NCBI GenBank assembly: GCA_051530055.1 | Contig: CM121343.1 | Location: forward strand, 7,626,001 to 7,690,000 | From: Neoechinorhynchus agilis | Taxonomy: Eukaryota > Acanthocephala | Reading direction: 5' to 3' | DNA length: 64,000 nt | Shown: one piece after another, positions 11,820-21,871 of the stretch | How positions within the stretch are numbered: position 1 is the first letter of the stretch | Layout of the letters: each line of letters starts with the position of its first letter | Translations under genes and position numbers: made by a program | Notes under the pieces: model-generated | Databases searched by the model: none | The model's input: only the letters and a program-made list of their open reading frames with translations | Told to the model about the DNA's origin: nothing

Positions 11820-14730
11820 ACCCTGCCATCGGGGTGACTCGGTGCCGGTCACAAGCCTGGACAAATGGAGAGGGTTGGCGTCAGGAGGTGCATCCGGCCG
11901 TAAACCTTTGAGCCAAAAACACATCAGCAATGTCAAGTCCAATATCTCCGATCAATCGGGCTAGGGCGTTCCCTTCATGCGACGCGCGAACCCGGCGCCC
12001 GGGGTTTGTGAAAAATTATTCAGGGTTACCGGATCAACGACGGGTCCGGCTAAAGAAGCGAGTCGCTTTCAAAATACGAATCGGCACCCTGAACGTGGGT
12101 TCAATGACCGGGAGAAGCGGGGAAGTGGCCGATTTGATGATGAGGAGAAAAATCGAAATTTTTGGGGTGCAGGAGATCAGATGGAAAAGAGGGAAGGCTA
12201 GAGAATTAGGCGACGGATTTAAATTGTTCTATAGTGGAGGAGCATCTGGTAGGAACGGAGTGGGCATCATAGTATCAAAGGATTTAGTGGACAACGTCGT
12301 AGTGGTAACACGAATAAGCGATCGGGTAATGGCGCTGAATGTAAGCGTTGACGGCGAAGCCACAATAATAGTTTCTGCGTACACCCAACAAGTCGGTTGT
12401 AGTGAAGAGGAGAAGGATGAATTTTGACTGGATTTATCGGAAGTGACAAGGCCTAGGGGGGGTCGATGCGTGATAACCGGCGATTTCAACGGACACGTGG
12501 GACCGAGAGATGGACACGAGCGAATTCATGGAGGACACAGTGTAGGATCAAGAAACGCCGAAGGTGTACGACTATTGGATTATGCAGCAGCGTTGGATTT
12601 ACGTATTTCGAATACTTTCAAAAAGATCAAAGACACCTTTACACATACTTAAGCGGTGGAAGATCAAGCCAAATCGATTTCATATTGTATCCGATAGGGA
12701 GGTGGGGTGAAGTTCAGAATGTCAAGATAATACTAGGAGAGGAGTGCACGACGCAACATAGAGTGCTTGTGATGGACCTCAATATTCGAGGGAAGCCAAA
12801 CAGTCGACAACGAGCATTGCGCCGAAAATCAAGTGAGGGAGGCTAAAGGATCCAATACTCAGGGAAAAGATGAAAATGGTGCTAACCCAGAAATTGGGCG
12901 AGAATGTGGCTGAACTGGAACGCTGGTGGAATGAGACAACCGAAGCGATTCGTAGTGAAGCAAAGAACGTCTTAGGAATGACATCAGGGAAACCTCCACC
13001 CAAAACAAAGAGGCACGGTGGTGGAATCCATCCGTCAAGGACGCAATAAGTCTGAAAATGTCAGCCAGGGAAATATCGGATTTTGACGCGTCCGCCTCGA
13101 ATGCAGACGCTTACAAACAGGCAAAAAGGAAGGCCGCACGAGAATGCGTCAAAGCCAAGAGGGAAGGCGATAACGACCTGTACGAGCAATTACAGCGAGG
13201 GAGTTGTAGAGATATGGTCTTCAGGTTGGCCAAAGTCAGGGATAAAAAATCGCAGGATATCGTGCACCTCAAAATGATCAGTGATATCCACGGAAAGACG
13301 CTGGACCAATGCAAGGACATTTTGGATAGGTGGAAGGAATATTTCAGCACTCTGCTGAACACTGAGAATGACAGGCAGCCTCTAGAGGACGTACACCCGA
13401 ATGTCAATAGGACGAGGCCGTACTCGTACGATAAGGTGGCTGCACAGCTCAGGAAAATGAAGACTGGTAGGAACGCCGGTCCAGATAACATTCCGATCGA
13501 GCTGTGGCAATCTTTGGGAGTCATCGGAATAAAATTGCTCACGAGTTTCTTTCAGAAGATAGATTTGGAGGAAAAGATCCCGTCGGAATGGCAGGGAAGC
13601 ATATTGATACCGATCTTCAAAGGCAAAGGAGATGTTCTGTAGTGAAGGAGCTAACGCGGCATCAGACTCATTTCTCACACAATGAAACTGTGGGAACGAA
13701 ATGATCGATCACAGGATTAGAGAAGAGATCCGAATCAGCGAAGACCAACGAGGATTCATGCCCGACAGAAGCACAATCGACGCAATATTCTTGCTAAGGC
13801 AGCTGTATGAGAGGTTCAGTGAGATGCAGTGCCCTTTGCACAGTGTGTTCGTCGATTTGGAAGAGGCGTACGATACGGTTCCTCGAGATCTGGTGTGGGC
13901 ATGCCTCAGGAAAAGGAATTGTTCCGAACACTATGTCGCCGAGCGATGTATCGAGTATGCTACACCTGCGTTCGATGCCATGGCGGAACCACCGACTATT
14001 TCCGAGTCTCTGTGAGTTTGCAATAGGGTTCGGCCCTGAGCCCATTCTTGTTCACGATCGTGATGGACATCCTAGGAAATGCGGAAAGAGAAATGGACGA
14101 TACTATTCGCGGACGAATTGGTGCTCACAGCTAGGGATGTGGACACGCTCAGGAATTTGCTGAAGAGTTGGCGACAACGATTAGAGAGCAACGGATTGAG
14201 GGTGAACAGGCAAGGAACTCAGATCGAAAAGATCTTCAAATATTTGGGCAGCCTGTTGAACATGCAATGTGAGCTCGCACCAGAGATCGGACAAAGAGTT
14301 CAATGCGTGTGGAATAACTGGAGGATGACAACAGGCATCCCCTGCGATAAGCGTCTTTCGAACAAGCTCAAAGGGCGGGTGTACAAGGCAGTAATGGGAA
14401 CCGCCATGCTCCATGGAGCAGAGAAGTGGGCTACGAAGAAGGAAGACGTTCAACGATTAGCCGTCAACGAAATGCGGATGCTGAGATGGTCCGCAGGATT
14501 GACACGCAAGGATCGAGTGCCCAATTAGGAGGTGCGAAAGCTGTTTGCTGTCGAGCCGATCGAGGAGGCAATCGCTAAGAGGCGGATGCGATGGAACCTG
14601 CAGGTGACACGAGAATCGAGCTCGAGGGGAAAAGGAGAAGATCGAGGACCAAGAAGAGCTGGAAGGATAGTGTGAGCGGAGATTTCAAGACGCTGGGAAA
14701 GGAGAACAAAGACGAAAACCGACAATGCTG
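11820..14730 (+). mobile_element. RTE-type LINE, degenerate
   Basis: An APE-type endonuclease (from 11930) shows the family's opening RIGTLNVGSMTGRS, then VQEIRWKR, GVGIIVSKDL and, further on, GDFNGHVG. This is the RTE/BovB type of nuclease. The reverse transcriptase follows from 13058: LRKMKTGRNAGPDNIPIEL, then ILIPIFKGKGD, a finger/palm segment with QRGFMPDRSTIDAI and VFVDLEEAYDTVPRDLVW, and FADELVL where the catalytic box is normally FADD-like. It closes with RLAVNEMRMLRWSAG. Stops and frame changes break it at several places, including between endonuclease and RT and before and after the palm, so this copy is dead. No clear target-site duplication was found. Confidence 0.9.
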
Positions 14731-14975
14731 AAAAGAACGACCTCTCAAGTGAGAGAAAAGTTCAAAGAAATGTTGTTGTCGATTTTGAGGTCTACGTTAT
14801 GTTGATCCTAATCGACAATATTTATTCTTCATGGCCATGAATTTCCTAAAATTCTTTTTTGTTGTTTGATTTTAGATCTACAGCTGCCACGACCTCGTCT
14901 TGTGTTTATATCCTAGGAAAACGAGTGGAAAAGTCTTATTCAAAGGCACAAGAATTTATTCGGATAATTTTTTCG

Positions 14976-15275
14976 TTACAGATCATCTCCAATTGTAGGA
15001 AATTCGCCCGTTTTGATGTATTCGATAACATTGTAGATGTGATAAGGGATGAATAGGTAGCCAGAATAGAGCACAAAGGACAAGAATAGCACCGTCCCAG
15101 CTATGAGAAGTGCTGATTCGTACGGCTCAAGCATATAAGCACCACTGTTCAATGCATACTGCATATACAGCCAATACCTAAATCAAAGTAGAATAAAAAC
15201 TAGCAGTTAAAGTGCATACAGGAATGATTTTATTCTTCCAATCACGCACCGATCCTTTTTCGACACTTCGACCAT
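14976..15275 (-). CDS. SPTSSA: Serine palmitoyltransferase small subunit
   Basis: Two exons, 15275-15220 and 15177-14976, joined across a 42-bp GT-AG intron in phase, giving 85 residues; animal small subunits are about 70-80. The conserved core is clear: YWLYMQYALNSGAYMLEPYE followed by a hydrophobic span (ALLIAGTVLFLSFVLYSGY) and FIPYHIYNVIEY, matching YMLEPWE and YTGYVFMPQHI of the human protein. The family stimulates serine palmitoyltransferase, the first step of sphingolipid synthesis, in the ER membrane and affects acyl-CoA choice. The start used (ATG at 15275) precedes a basic N-terminus; an upstream in-frame ATG at 15398 is possible but overlaps a retroelement fossil. Confidence 0.88.
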
Positions 15276-15359
15276 CGCCTCAAATACATATAAACGAGAA
15301 ACTGTACCAATTTTCGCGGATTCTTCCGGTTCGTTACACGAATTCAGTTCAAAATTCAT

Positions 15360-15690
15360 TTTGAGCGGCCAGAGCAATTGATGTTGTTTGTGTGCCATGT
15401 AAAGGCAAGCGACATTTTGCGCGCTGTTGTAGTCGACAGGTTAGAAGTTTTGACTTAATTGATGATGAGAACTTGAACAGAGGCAATGAAGAATGGAAAG
15501 AGGTCAGCAGCAGCAGCATTAAGGAATTGGGCGGCATGCAAATGGCACAAATCTTAGTGAAACTCAATCAGGTACCGATCGAAATGGAATTTGATCCGGG
15601 TGCCGCTGTCAGTCTGATATCCAAGATGATTTGGTGTAAAATAGGAGCACCCAAACTGATTAGTGCTAGAACGATATGAGTATTCGGTGG
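15360..15690 (+). mobile_element. LTR-retroelement gag-pol fragment (fossil)
   Basis: A zinc-knuckle-like stretch (CVPCKGKRHFARCC) is followed by an aspartic-protease start with the DxGA motif (MEFDPGAAVSLISK), typical of Ty3/gypsy elements. Only about 330 bp are recognisable and no LTRs are seen. It lies within 90 bp of the SPTSSA start, on the opposite strand. Confidence 0.6.
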
Positions 15691-15779
15691 AGGCTTATTT
15701 TATGTAGTGATTCGTACACATATTCACTTATACTGCAGTTTCCCAGAAAAGGCATTTTCCTTCTCGCCACGGGAATACT

Positions 15780-16440
15780 GTGACACCATCCGGTATACGG
15801 CTGTTATCGAGTCGGCAAAGATTGCTCGGCTCTAATATGTTGGGCGCATTCACAGTATTCAGAGCACGACTAAGAATTTCGCTCACTTCGGCGTGTCGTG
15901 AGTATCTTTCGCCTGATTGCCGACAGACGAGACCATGGCGTCCCTACGGATCCACAGTCGCTCCACAACGGCAGCGATAGGATGTGCACATCGATACCTA
16001 AAGTCTCAGGGACACTGCAATCCTTACTGTCTCGTTCGAGAGAAGGGTACCCACAGAAGCGATTGGGATAGCGTTGAGCCAAGCACCCGATTCCCTTGTA
16101 GAGACTGTCGCCAATCGATTTCGGTTCACTAGGTCACCGGACACTGCAATCCTTACTGTCTCGTTCGAGAGAAGGGTACCCACAGAAGCGATTGGGATAG
16201 CGTTGAGCCAAGCACCCGATTCCCTTGTAGAGACTGTCGCCAATCGATTTCGGTTCACTAGGTCACAAGAATCTGAAATTAAAGAGTTATGAATTCTCGC
16301 TACCAGGGGCGAGTCCCAAACTGATTGTTTGCAACCATTGACGGGGACCTGCTCGCTGTCTGAATCTCCACACCAAAGATTAAGCGAATCTACGATATCT
16401 TCATCCAAAGTGTAATTCTCGCCTAGCTACGATTTAAATC
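15780..16440 (-). mobile_element. LINE 3'-region fragment, older copy
   Basis: On the minus strand this encodes a stretch (VNRNRLATVSTRESGAWLNA, then IPIASVGTLLSNETVRIAVS) homologous to the better copy at 16455-17822, but clearly diverged. It carries an internal 129-bp tandem duplication (16011-16139 and 16140-16268). Confidence 0.8.
16011..16268. repeat. 129-bp perfect tandem duplication inside a LINE fragment
   Basis: GACACTGCAATCCTTACTG begins at 16011 and at 16140, and the two 129-bp units read the same throughout by eye. The length is a multiple of three, so the open frame passes through both. Confidence 0.93.
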
Positions 16441-16454
16441 ATAACATAATAAAG

Positions 16455-17822
16455 TACAAAACGTGCAATCACCACCGTCCGCAAAATTGGAGCTTCTCTC
16501 CTTCCCCGGCTGAAGCTATCACGCTAGCAGCATTGCCTCGTTCTACTGCGAGCGAGATATTTTGTCGCAGGAATACGCCTGCACGTGCATCGCCGGTCGT
16601 TTCCCTCAATTTCTTCGAGAGATCCTGGAGTAGAGTGAGTGCCGAGCTGCCAAGCACTCCATGCATCTCTACTCCGAAGGGGACAAAATAGTGGGCCCTC
16701 TCTAAATCCCTATATTTTCGTACCTTCCTCCCTTCCGCTGCACTGGCCGCACCTCCAGCGATTTCGAGAGAATAGGGAATGTTGCTTACTGCGAGGGACG
16801 TGGCGTCCCAGAGTAGGCATTTGCCCTTGGTCTGAGAATGACGTGAGAACCTTCCTCCTGACTTTCGGCAGACGAGACTGTGCCGCCCGAAAGCATCAAC
16901 CAAAGACCCACATCGACAGCGATGGGGCGTGCATATCGGGAGACCAAGCCTTAAGGACACTGCGATCATCGTTACCTCATCAGTGGGAAGAGTTCCCACA
17001 GATGCCACAGGAACAGCCTCCAACCACGCCCCCGATTCTCGTGTCGAAACTGCCAACGATCTAGCCCGGGTGACCCCATCGCGAGAACCTGAAAGTAGAG
17101 AGCTGTGAGCTCTCGCGACGAGAGGTCTGTCCCAGAACGACTGTCTGAGACCATTCACGGGAAAATGGTTAGCGCTTGTCTGCTGGCACCATTCTTCAGC
17201 TGCCACCACAAAGTCTTGCTCAAGACAAAACATTTCCCTCAGAATTATCTTCGCTATCGTTTGACTCCCCTCATACGATCCAAGAAAGGCCGGCAAAGCA
17301 AAGTCCACTAGTGCCTGAATTCCCAATCTCCCAGATGACACAGGCTAAGAAGCTTGTCGCCACGCCTCATCTGAGAGCTGGACATTTAAAATACGCTCGA
17401 GACAAGCCCTCACCTTGTCGTCGAGCTTAGCCAATCTTTATGTTTGAAGAATGTTGCTATGCGGACCTTATATAACAATTTCGAGATAAAGAGTGCGTCT
17501 TTTATCAGAAATAACGCTTCGTGAGCCGATAGAGCGCTAACCTTATCGCACAGGAACGAAAGCTTCGGTATGATACGGCTGATCTCAGCTTCCACATTTG
17601 AATCAAAGACGCGACTAACCAGGAGGCTGAGTTGCTCTGGATTCACGAGTTTCAGACCTGGAGCTACGGCCTCGAACCCATCCATTAGCTCCTTGACTCT
17701 GGCGGCGTCTTCGATATTTAATACTAGGAGCTCACACTTTCAAGCATTGAGCTCAATGCCCAATCTCGCAGTCTCCCTAACCAGCGTCTCCAAATCGCGC
17801 AGTACAACGGAGGGATCACCTT
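16455..17822 (-). mobile_element. 5'-truncated LINE copy
   Basis: Minus-strand reading gives the end of a reverse transcriptase and its C-terminal region: DGFEAVAPGLKLVNPEQLSL, then WDRPLVARAHSSLLSGS, a Cys/His cluster (CRCGSLVDAFGRHSLVC) and GGAASAAEGRKVRKYRDLE, ending [18 protein letters not shown]. This C-terminal layout occurs in R2-like or related non-LTR elements across invertebrates; I cannot assign the clade with confidence. The 3' end (GATTGCACGTTTTGTAC on the minus strand) recurs in the copy ending near 49.46 kb. The copy starts abruptly at about 17822. Confidence 0.85.
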
Positions 17823-18510
17823 ACGCCACACACTATCCATTTGACCCTGATCCGATGAATTGCTAATCTCTGAGCCTCGAGATCAGGAAGTAACCAAATT
17901 GACATTCCCTGTCTCAACTTATATGTAGCAGCCCAAAAGAACAAATAATATTTGGGGAGTAGGTGGATGATTACGGATAAATAATTACGTCGAACGAAAT
18001 ATAATGAATTCAGAGTCCGTTCTTCTTTTTCCAGCACACCAATTTCTCTGTCTCGTCTTTTCAGTCGCCTCACAATGTCGTTGAACGTATGTTCATCATT
18101 CATAGAATATCTTTTCCAGTTCTCGTGTGGGTAATTCCAGATCTTTGTTACAAACATACGCAATAAAAACGATTCTCTTAGTGATGTTTCCAAATCTTTA
18201 AAAACTTTCCATACTCGTTTGATAAACGAGACGCCAAAATCAATCTGACACTGGCGGCCTTCGTCTCCCAAAAAGCAGAATGAGCCAGCCAGAATCGTAT
18301 TCATAATTCCCACAGGATGACATATCATCACACCCAACCACCTGATCCTTCTCGCAATTTCTGCGACTTTGAGAAATGCAGATCCTAGAGCAGAGTTCAA
18401 GACAATTCTTCTTCTAGTAGAAGGAAAGCTTATCCCAAGCACTCTAGAACATCTTGCAACCATTATCATTTGAGTGTGCGGATCCTCTAAAAATTTAGCA
18501 TACAATCCAA
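17816..18510 (-). CDS. Unknown ORF continuous with the minisatellite
   Basis: A minus-strand open frame runs from within the minisatellite (18991) to a stop at 17816. Its last 225 or so codons (18510-17816) are non-repetitive. They hold a basic stretch (FPSTRRRIVL), a hydrophobic run (PVGIMNTILAGSFCFLG) and an aromatic-rich one (LLPKYYLFFWAATYK). I do not recognise a family. An open frame this long in about 40% GC DNA is not expected often by chance, but there is no clear start or splice site. It could be the remnant of a gene exon or element ORF cut by the LINE at 17822, or chance. Confidence 0.3.
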
Positions 18511-18514
18511 TCGG

Positions 18515-20550
18515 GTGAAAATATCCGTTCGAGTGAGAACATTCGGTCTGGGGATGTCCGTTCGAGTGAGAATATCCGTTCGGGTGGGAATATCTGTTCG
18601 AGCGGCAATATCCTATGGGTTGGGAAAACCCGCTCGAGTGGGAATATTCGATCTGGGGATGTCCGTTCGAGTGGGAATATCGATTCGGGCGGGAATATCC
18701 GTTAGGTTGGGAAAACGCGTTCGAGTGGGAATATTCGGTCTGGCGATGTCCCTTTGAGTGAGAATATCCGTTCGGGTGGGAATATCTGTTCGAGCGGCAA
18801 TATCCTTTGGGTTGGGAAAAACCCGCTCGAGTGGGAATATTCGGTCTGGGGATGTCCGTTCGAGTGGGAATATCCATTCGGGCGGGAATATCCATTCGGG
18901 TGGGAATGTTCTGTCTGCGGATTTCCGCTCGGGCGAGAATATCACTCTGGGTGGGAATATCTGTTCGTTCGGGAATTTCCATTCGGGCCAAAATACAAGT
19001 TCATGCGGGTATTTCCGTTCAGGTGGGAATAACCGTTCGGGCGGGAATATCCGTTCGAGTGAGAATGTCTGTTCGGGTTTGGGTATCCATTCGAGTGAGA
19101 ATATCCGTTCGAGTGAAAATATCCGTTCGAGTGAGAATATCCATTTTGGTTTGAATATCGGTTCGGGCAGGAATATCGGTTCAAGGTGGAATATCCATTC
19201 GAATGGGAATATCCGTTCGGGTGGAATATCCATTCGAGCGGCAATATCCGTTGGGTTGGGAAAACGCGCTCGAGTGGGAATATTCTGTCTGGGGATGTCC
19301 GTTCGAGTGGGAATATCCGTTCGGGTGAGAATATCCATTTTGGTTTGAATATCGGTTCGGGCAGGAATATCGCTTCAAGGTGGAATATCCATTCGAGTGG
19401 GAATATCCGTTCGGGTGGGAATATCCATTCGAGCGGCAATATCCGTTGGGTTGGGAAAACGCGCTCGAGTGGGAATATTCTGTCTGGGGATGTCCGTTCG
19501 AGTGGGAATATCCGTTCGGGTGAGAATATCCATTTTGGTTTGAATATCGGTTCGGGCAGGAATATCGGTTCAAGGTGGAATATCCATTCGAATGGGAATA
19601 TCCGTTCGGGTGGGAATATCCATTCGAGCGGCAATATCCGTTGGGTTGGGAAAACGCGCTCGAGTGGGAATATTCTGTCTGGGGATGTCCGTTCGAGTGA
19701 GAATATCCGTTCGAGTGAGAATATCCATTTTGGTTTGAATATCGGTTCGGGCAGGAATATCGGTTCAAGTTGGAATATCCATTCGAGTGGGAATATCCGT
19801 TCGGGTGGGAATATCCATTCGAGCGGCAATATCCGTTGGGTTGGGAAAACGCGCTCGAGTGGGAATATTCGGTCTGGGGATGTCCGTTCGAGTGGGAATA
19901 TCCATTCGGGCGGGAATATCCGTTTTGGTTTGAATATCCGTTCGAGTGAGAATATCCGTTCAGGTGGAATATCCATTCGGGTGGGAATATCCGTTCGGGT
20001 GGGAATATCCATTCGGGCGGGAATATCCGTTGGGTTGGGAAAATCCGTTCGAGTGGGAATATTCGGTCTGGGGATGTCCGTTCGGGTGGAAATATCGATT
20101 TGGGCGGGAATATCCGTACGGGTTGGAAATTCTGTTCGAGTGGGAATTTCCGGTCTGGGGATGTTTATTCGAGGGGGAATATCTTGTCTGTTGTGTCCGT
20201 TCGAGTGGGAATATTCGGTCTGGGGATGTCCGTTGGGGTGAGAATATCCATTTGAGTGGGAATATCCGTTCGGGCGGGAATGTCCGTTTGAATGAGAATA
20301 TCCGATTGGGTTGGAATACCCGTTCTGGTGGGAATATCCTCCCTGGGGATTACCCTTCTGGTTTTAATATTCGTTCGAGCGGGAATATCCGTTCGAGTGA
20401 GAATATCCATTCGGAGGGGAATATCCATTCGAGTGAGAATATCCATTCGGAGGGGAATATCCGTTCGAGTGAGAATATCCGTTCATATTGGAATTTCCAT
20501 TTGGTTGTTAATATCCATTTGGGTGGGAATATAAGTTCGGTGGCAACTAT
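18515..20550. repeat. 18-bp minisatellite with about 195-bp higher-order period
   Basis: The basic unit is GTTCGGGTGGGAATATCC with G/A and C/T variants. A marker variant, TTGGGTTGGGAAAA, recurs at 19251, 19446, 19641, 19836 and 20030, so blocks of about eleven units repeat every 194-195 bp. Earlier, less regular blocks lie at 18515-19100. Because 18 is a multiple of three and stops are rare in the unit, long open frames appear on both strands (up to 356 codons minus, 351 plus) with six-residue repeats such as PPERIF or NGYSHS. I regard these as a by-product of the repeat, not as genes. Confidence 0.95.
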
Positions 20551-20988
20551 TACCGAACGGATAGCGAGCTATCTTTTGGGATCGCATACCTTGACGATAT
20601 TAGTTCGTTTTTAGACCGAAATTTGCGAAGAAGCGTTATCTCTCAAAATTCAATGGATCCTCATGATCTTTCGGTAGAATTGTAGTTACTTAGAATTCAA
20701 TAATCGCATTTGTTGCATTTTGTGTGCGATCCTTGCATCTAATGCCAGACAGGCGGAGACCTGTCAAGTGTCCATATTTCGAAATGATCCACATTGTTCT
20801 TCAACTGCCGACGTGTTTATCACATTAGAACTCGCTAAGCGAAAAAGTCCGGCCATTGTCAATTAACCGATGCGAAGAAAACTCATTTGCGATCTATTGG
20901 AAATTAGGTTTTCGATTGTTTTGCATAATAAAGCTGCAGTATTTTTGAGGTGAGATAAGTTCGTAGAGGTGGGAGATGCTCCTATCTT
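20551..20988. other. No supported feature
   Basis: Unique sequence between the minisatellite and a candidate first exon. No motifs recognised. Confidence 0.4.
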
Positions 20989-21182
20989 ATGCGGACAGTT
21001 GTGTTAATTCCGCCACCGCCGCTTGATCCACGTAAAACAAAGTTATGTCGAATGAGAAAATGTCAAGGCGGCGGAGTCACGCGTGAGATTTCTGCAGTTA
21101 CGGAGGAACTCGTGGCTCAAAAGCATGAATATTACGATACGCGAATGTCAGACACTCATTCTGCATCCAGGCAACCTTCTGT
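20989..21182 (+). CDS. Candidate coding exon, unknown gene
   Basis: An open frame from ATG 20989 ends exactly at a strong donor (TCTGTG|GTAAGTG at 21182/21183). It encodes a Pro-rich start (VVLIPPPPLDP), a basic patch and a Ser/Glu-rich hydrophilic stretch. It could be an alternative cytoplasmic N-terminus of the M13 peptidase 0.7 kb downstream: an acceptor-like TTTTTTTTCAG lies at 21822-21832. I could not close the reading frame to that gene, so the link is only positional. Confidence 0.4.
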
Positions 21183-21871
21183 GGTAAGTGTAATCAGCTG
21201 TTCCATTAATTTAAAAACCCCGAGACATCCCCTGTAAATGTAATTAACGTATTTAATAGGTCCCTCTTCGCATTCAGAGGCACCTCACATATTCATGTTC
21301 TCGCTTTTCGTAATCCAATTTGTTCGGGGGAAATGGGAATAAACGGTAGCCTGTCGCTCCACCACCTTTTTTCAAAAATAATTCTATTTCTCTATATGGC
21401 AGGTCCAAAACTGTCAGAGATAATCATGGTTTATATGTTGCATTCGATTAGCTCTCCAATTAATGGCCTGTAAACGGAAAAATGAACTTTTGCATCATTT
21501 CTCTTTTTAACAGCGAAAATCCACCTAACAGTTGGGTCCTAGAATTTTTGCTATATATAGACGAAAATCGGCTGTTTCAGGTGAATAGCTTTAAACTCAC
21601 ACTGAATCTACGGGGATGCATAAGATCGAAGGTGATTGTTTTAATTTTATGCATTTAGTCTCTAATTATTTCTGCTTTTACTCGAATAGCAGCCCCGGTT
21701 TATTAATGTTTCGGGCGCCAAAAGCAAACACCTCGACTCCGAACGCCTCGTCTTTATTGGTTCTAAAGTCAATTGCACAGCTTCGCTTGTCATCGCAGAG
21801 TACGCTAGCTGTTCGATAGTTTTTTTTCAGAGCCGTTAAAATTGACTCATTTTTAAGGCGCTTTGTTCTGG

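Noticed and set aside
18942-20241. Repeat-protein genes (antifreeze- or silk-like) in the minisatellite
   Set aside because: Open frames exist on both strands and in several frames simply because the unit is 18 bp with few stop triplets; no start context, splice sites or signal peptide supports a gene.
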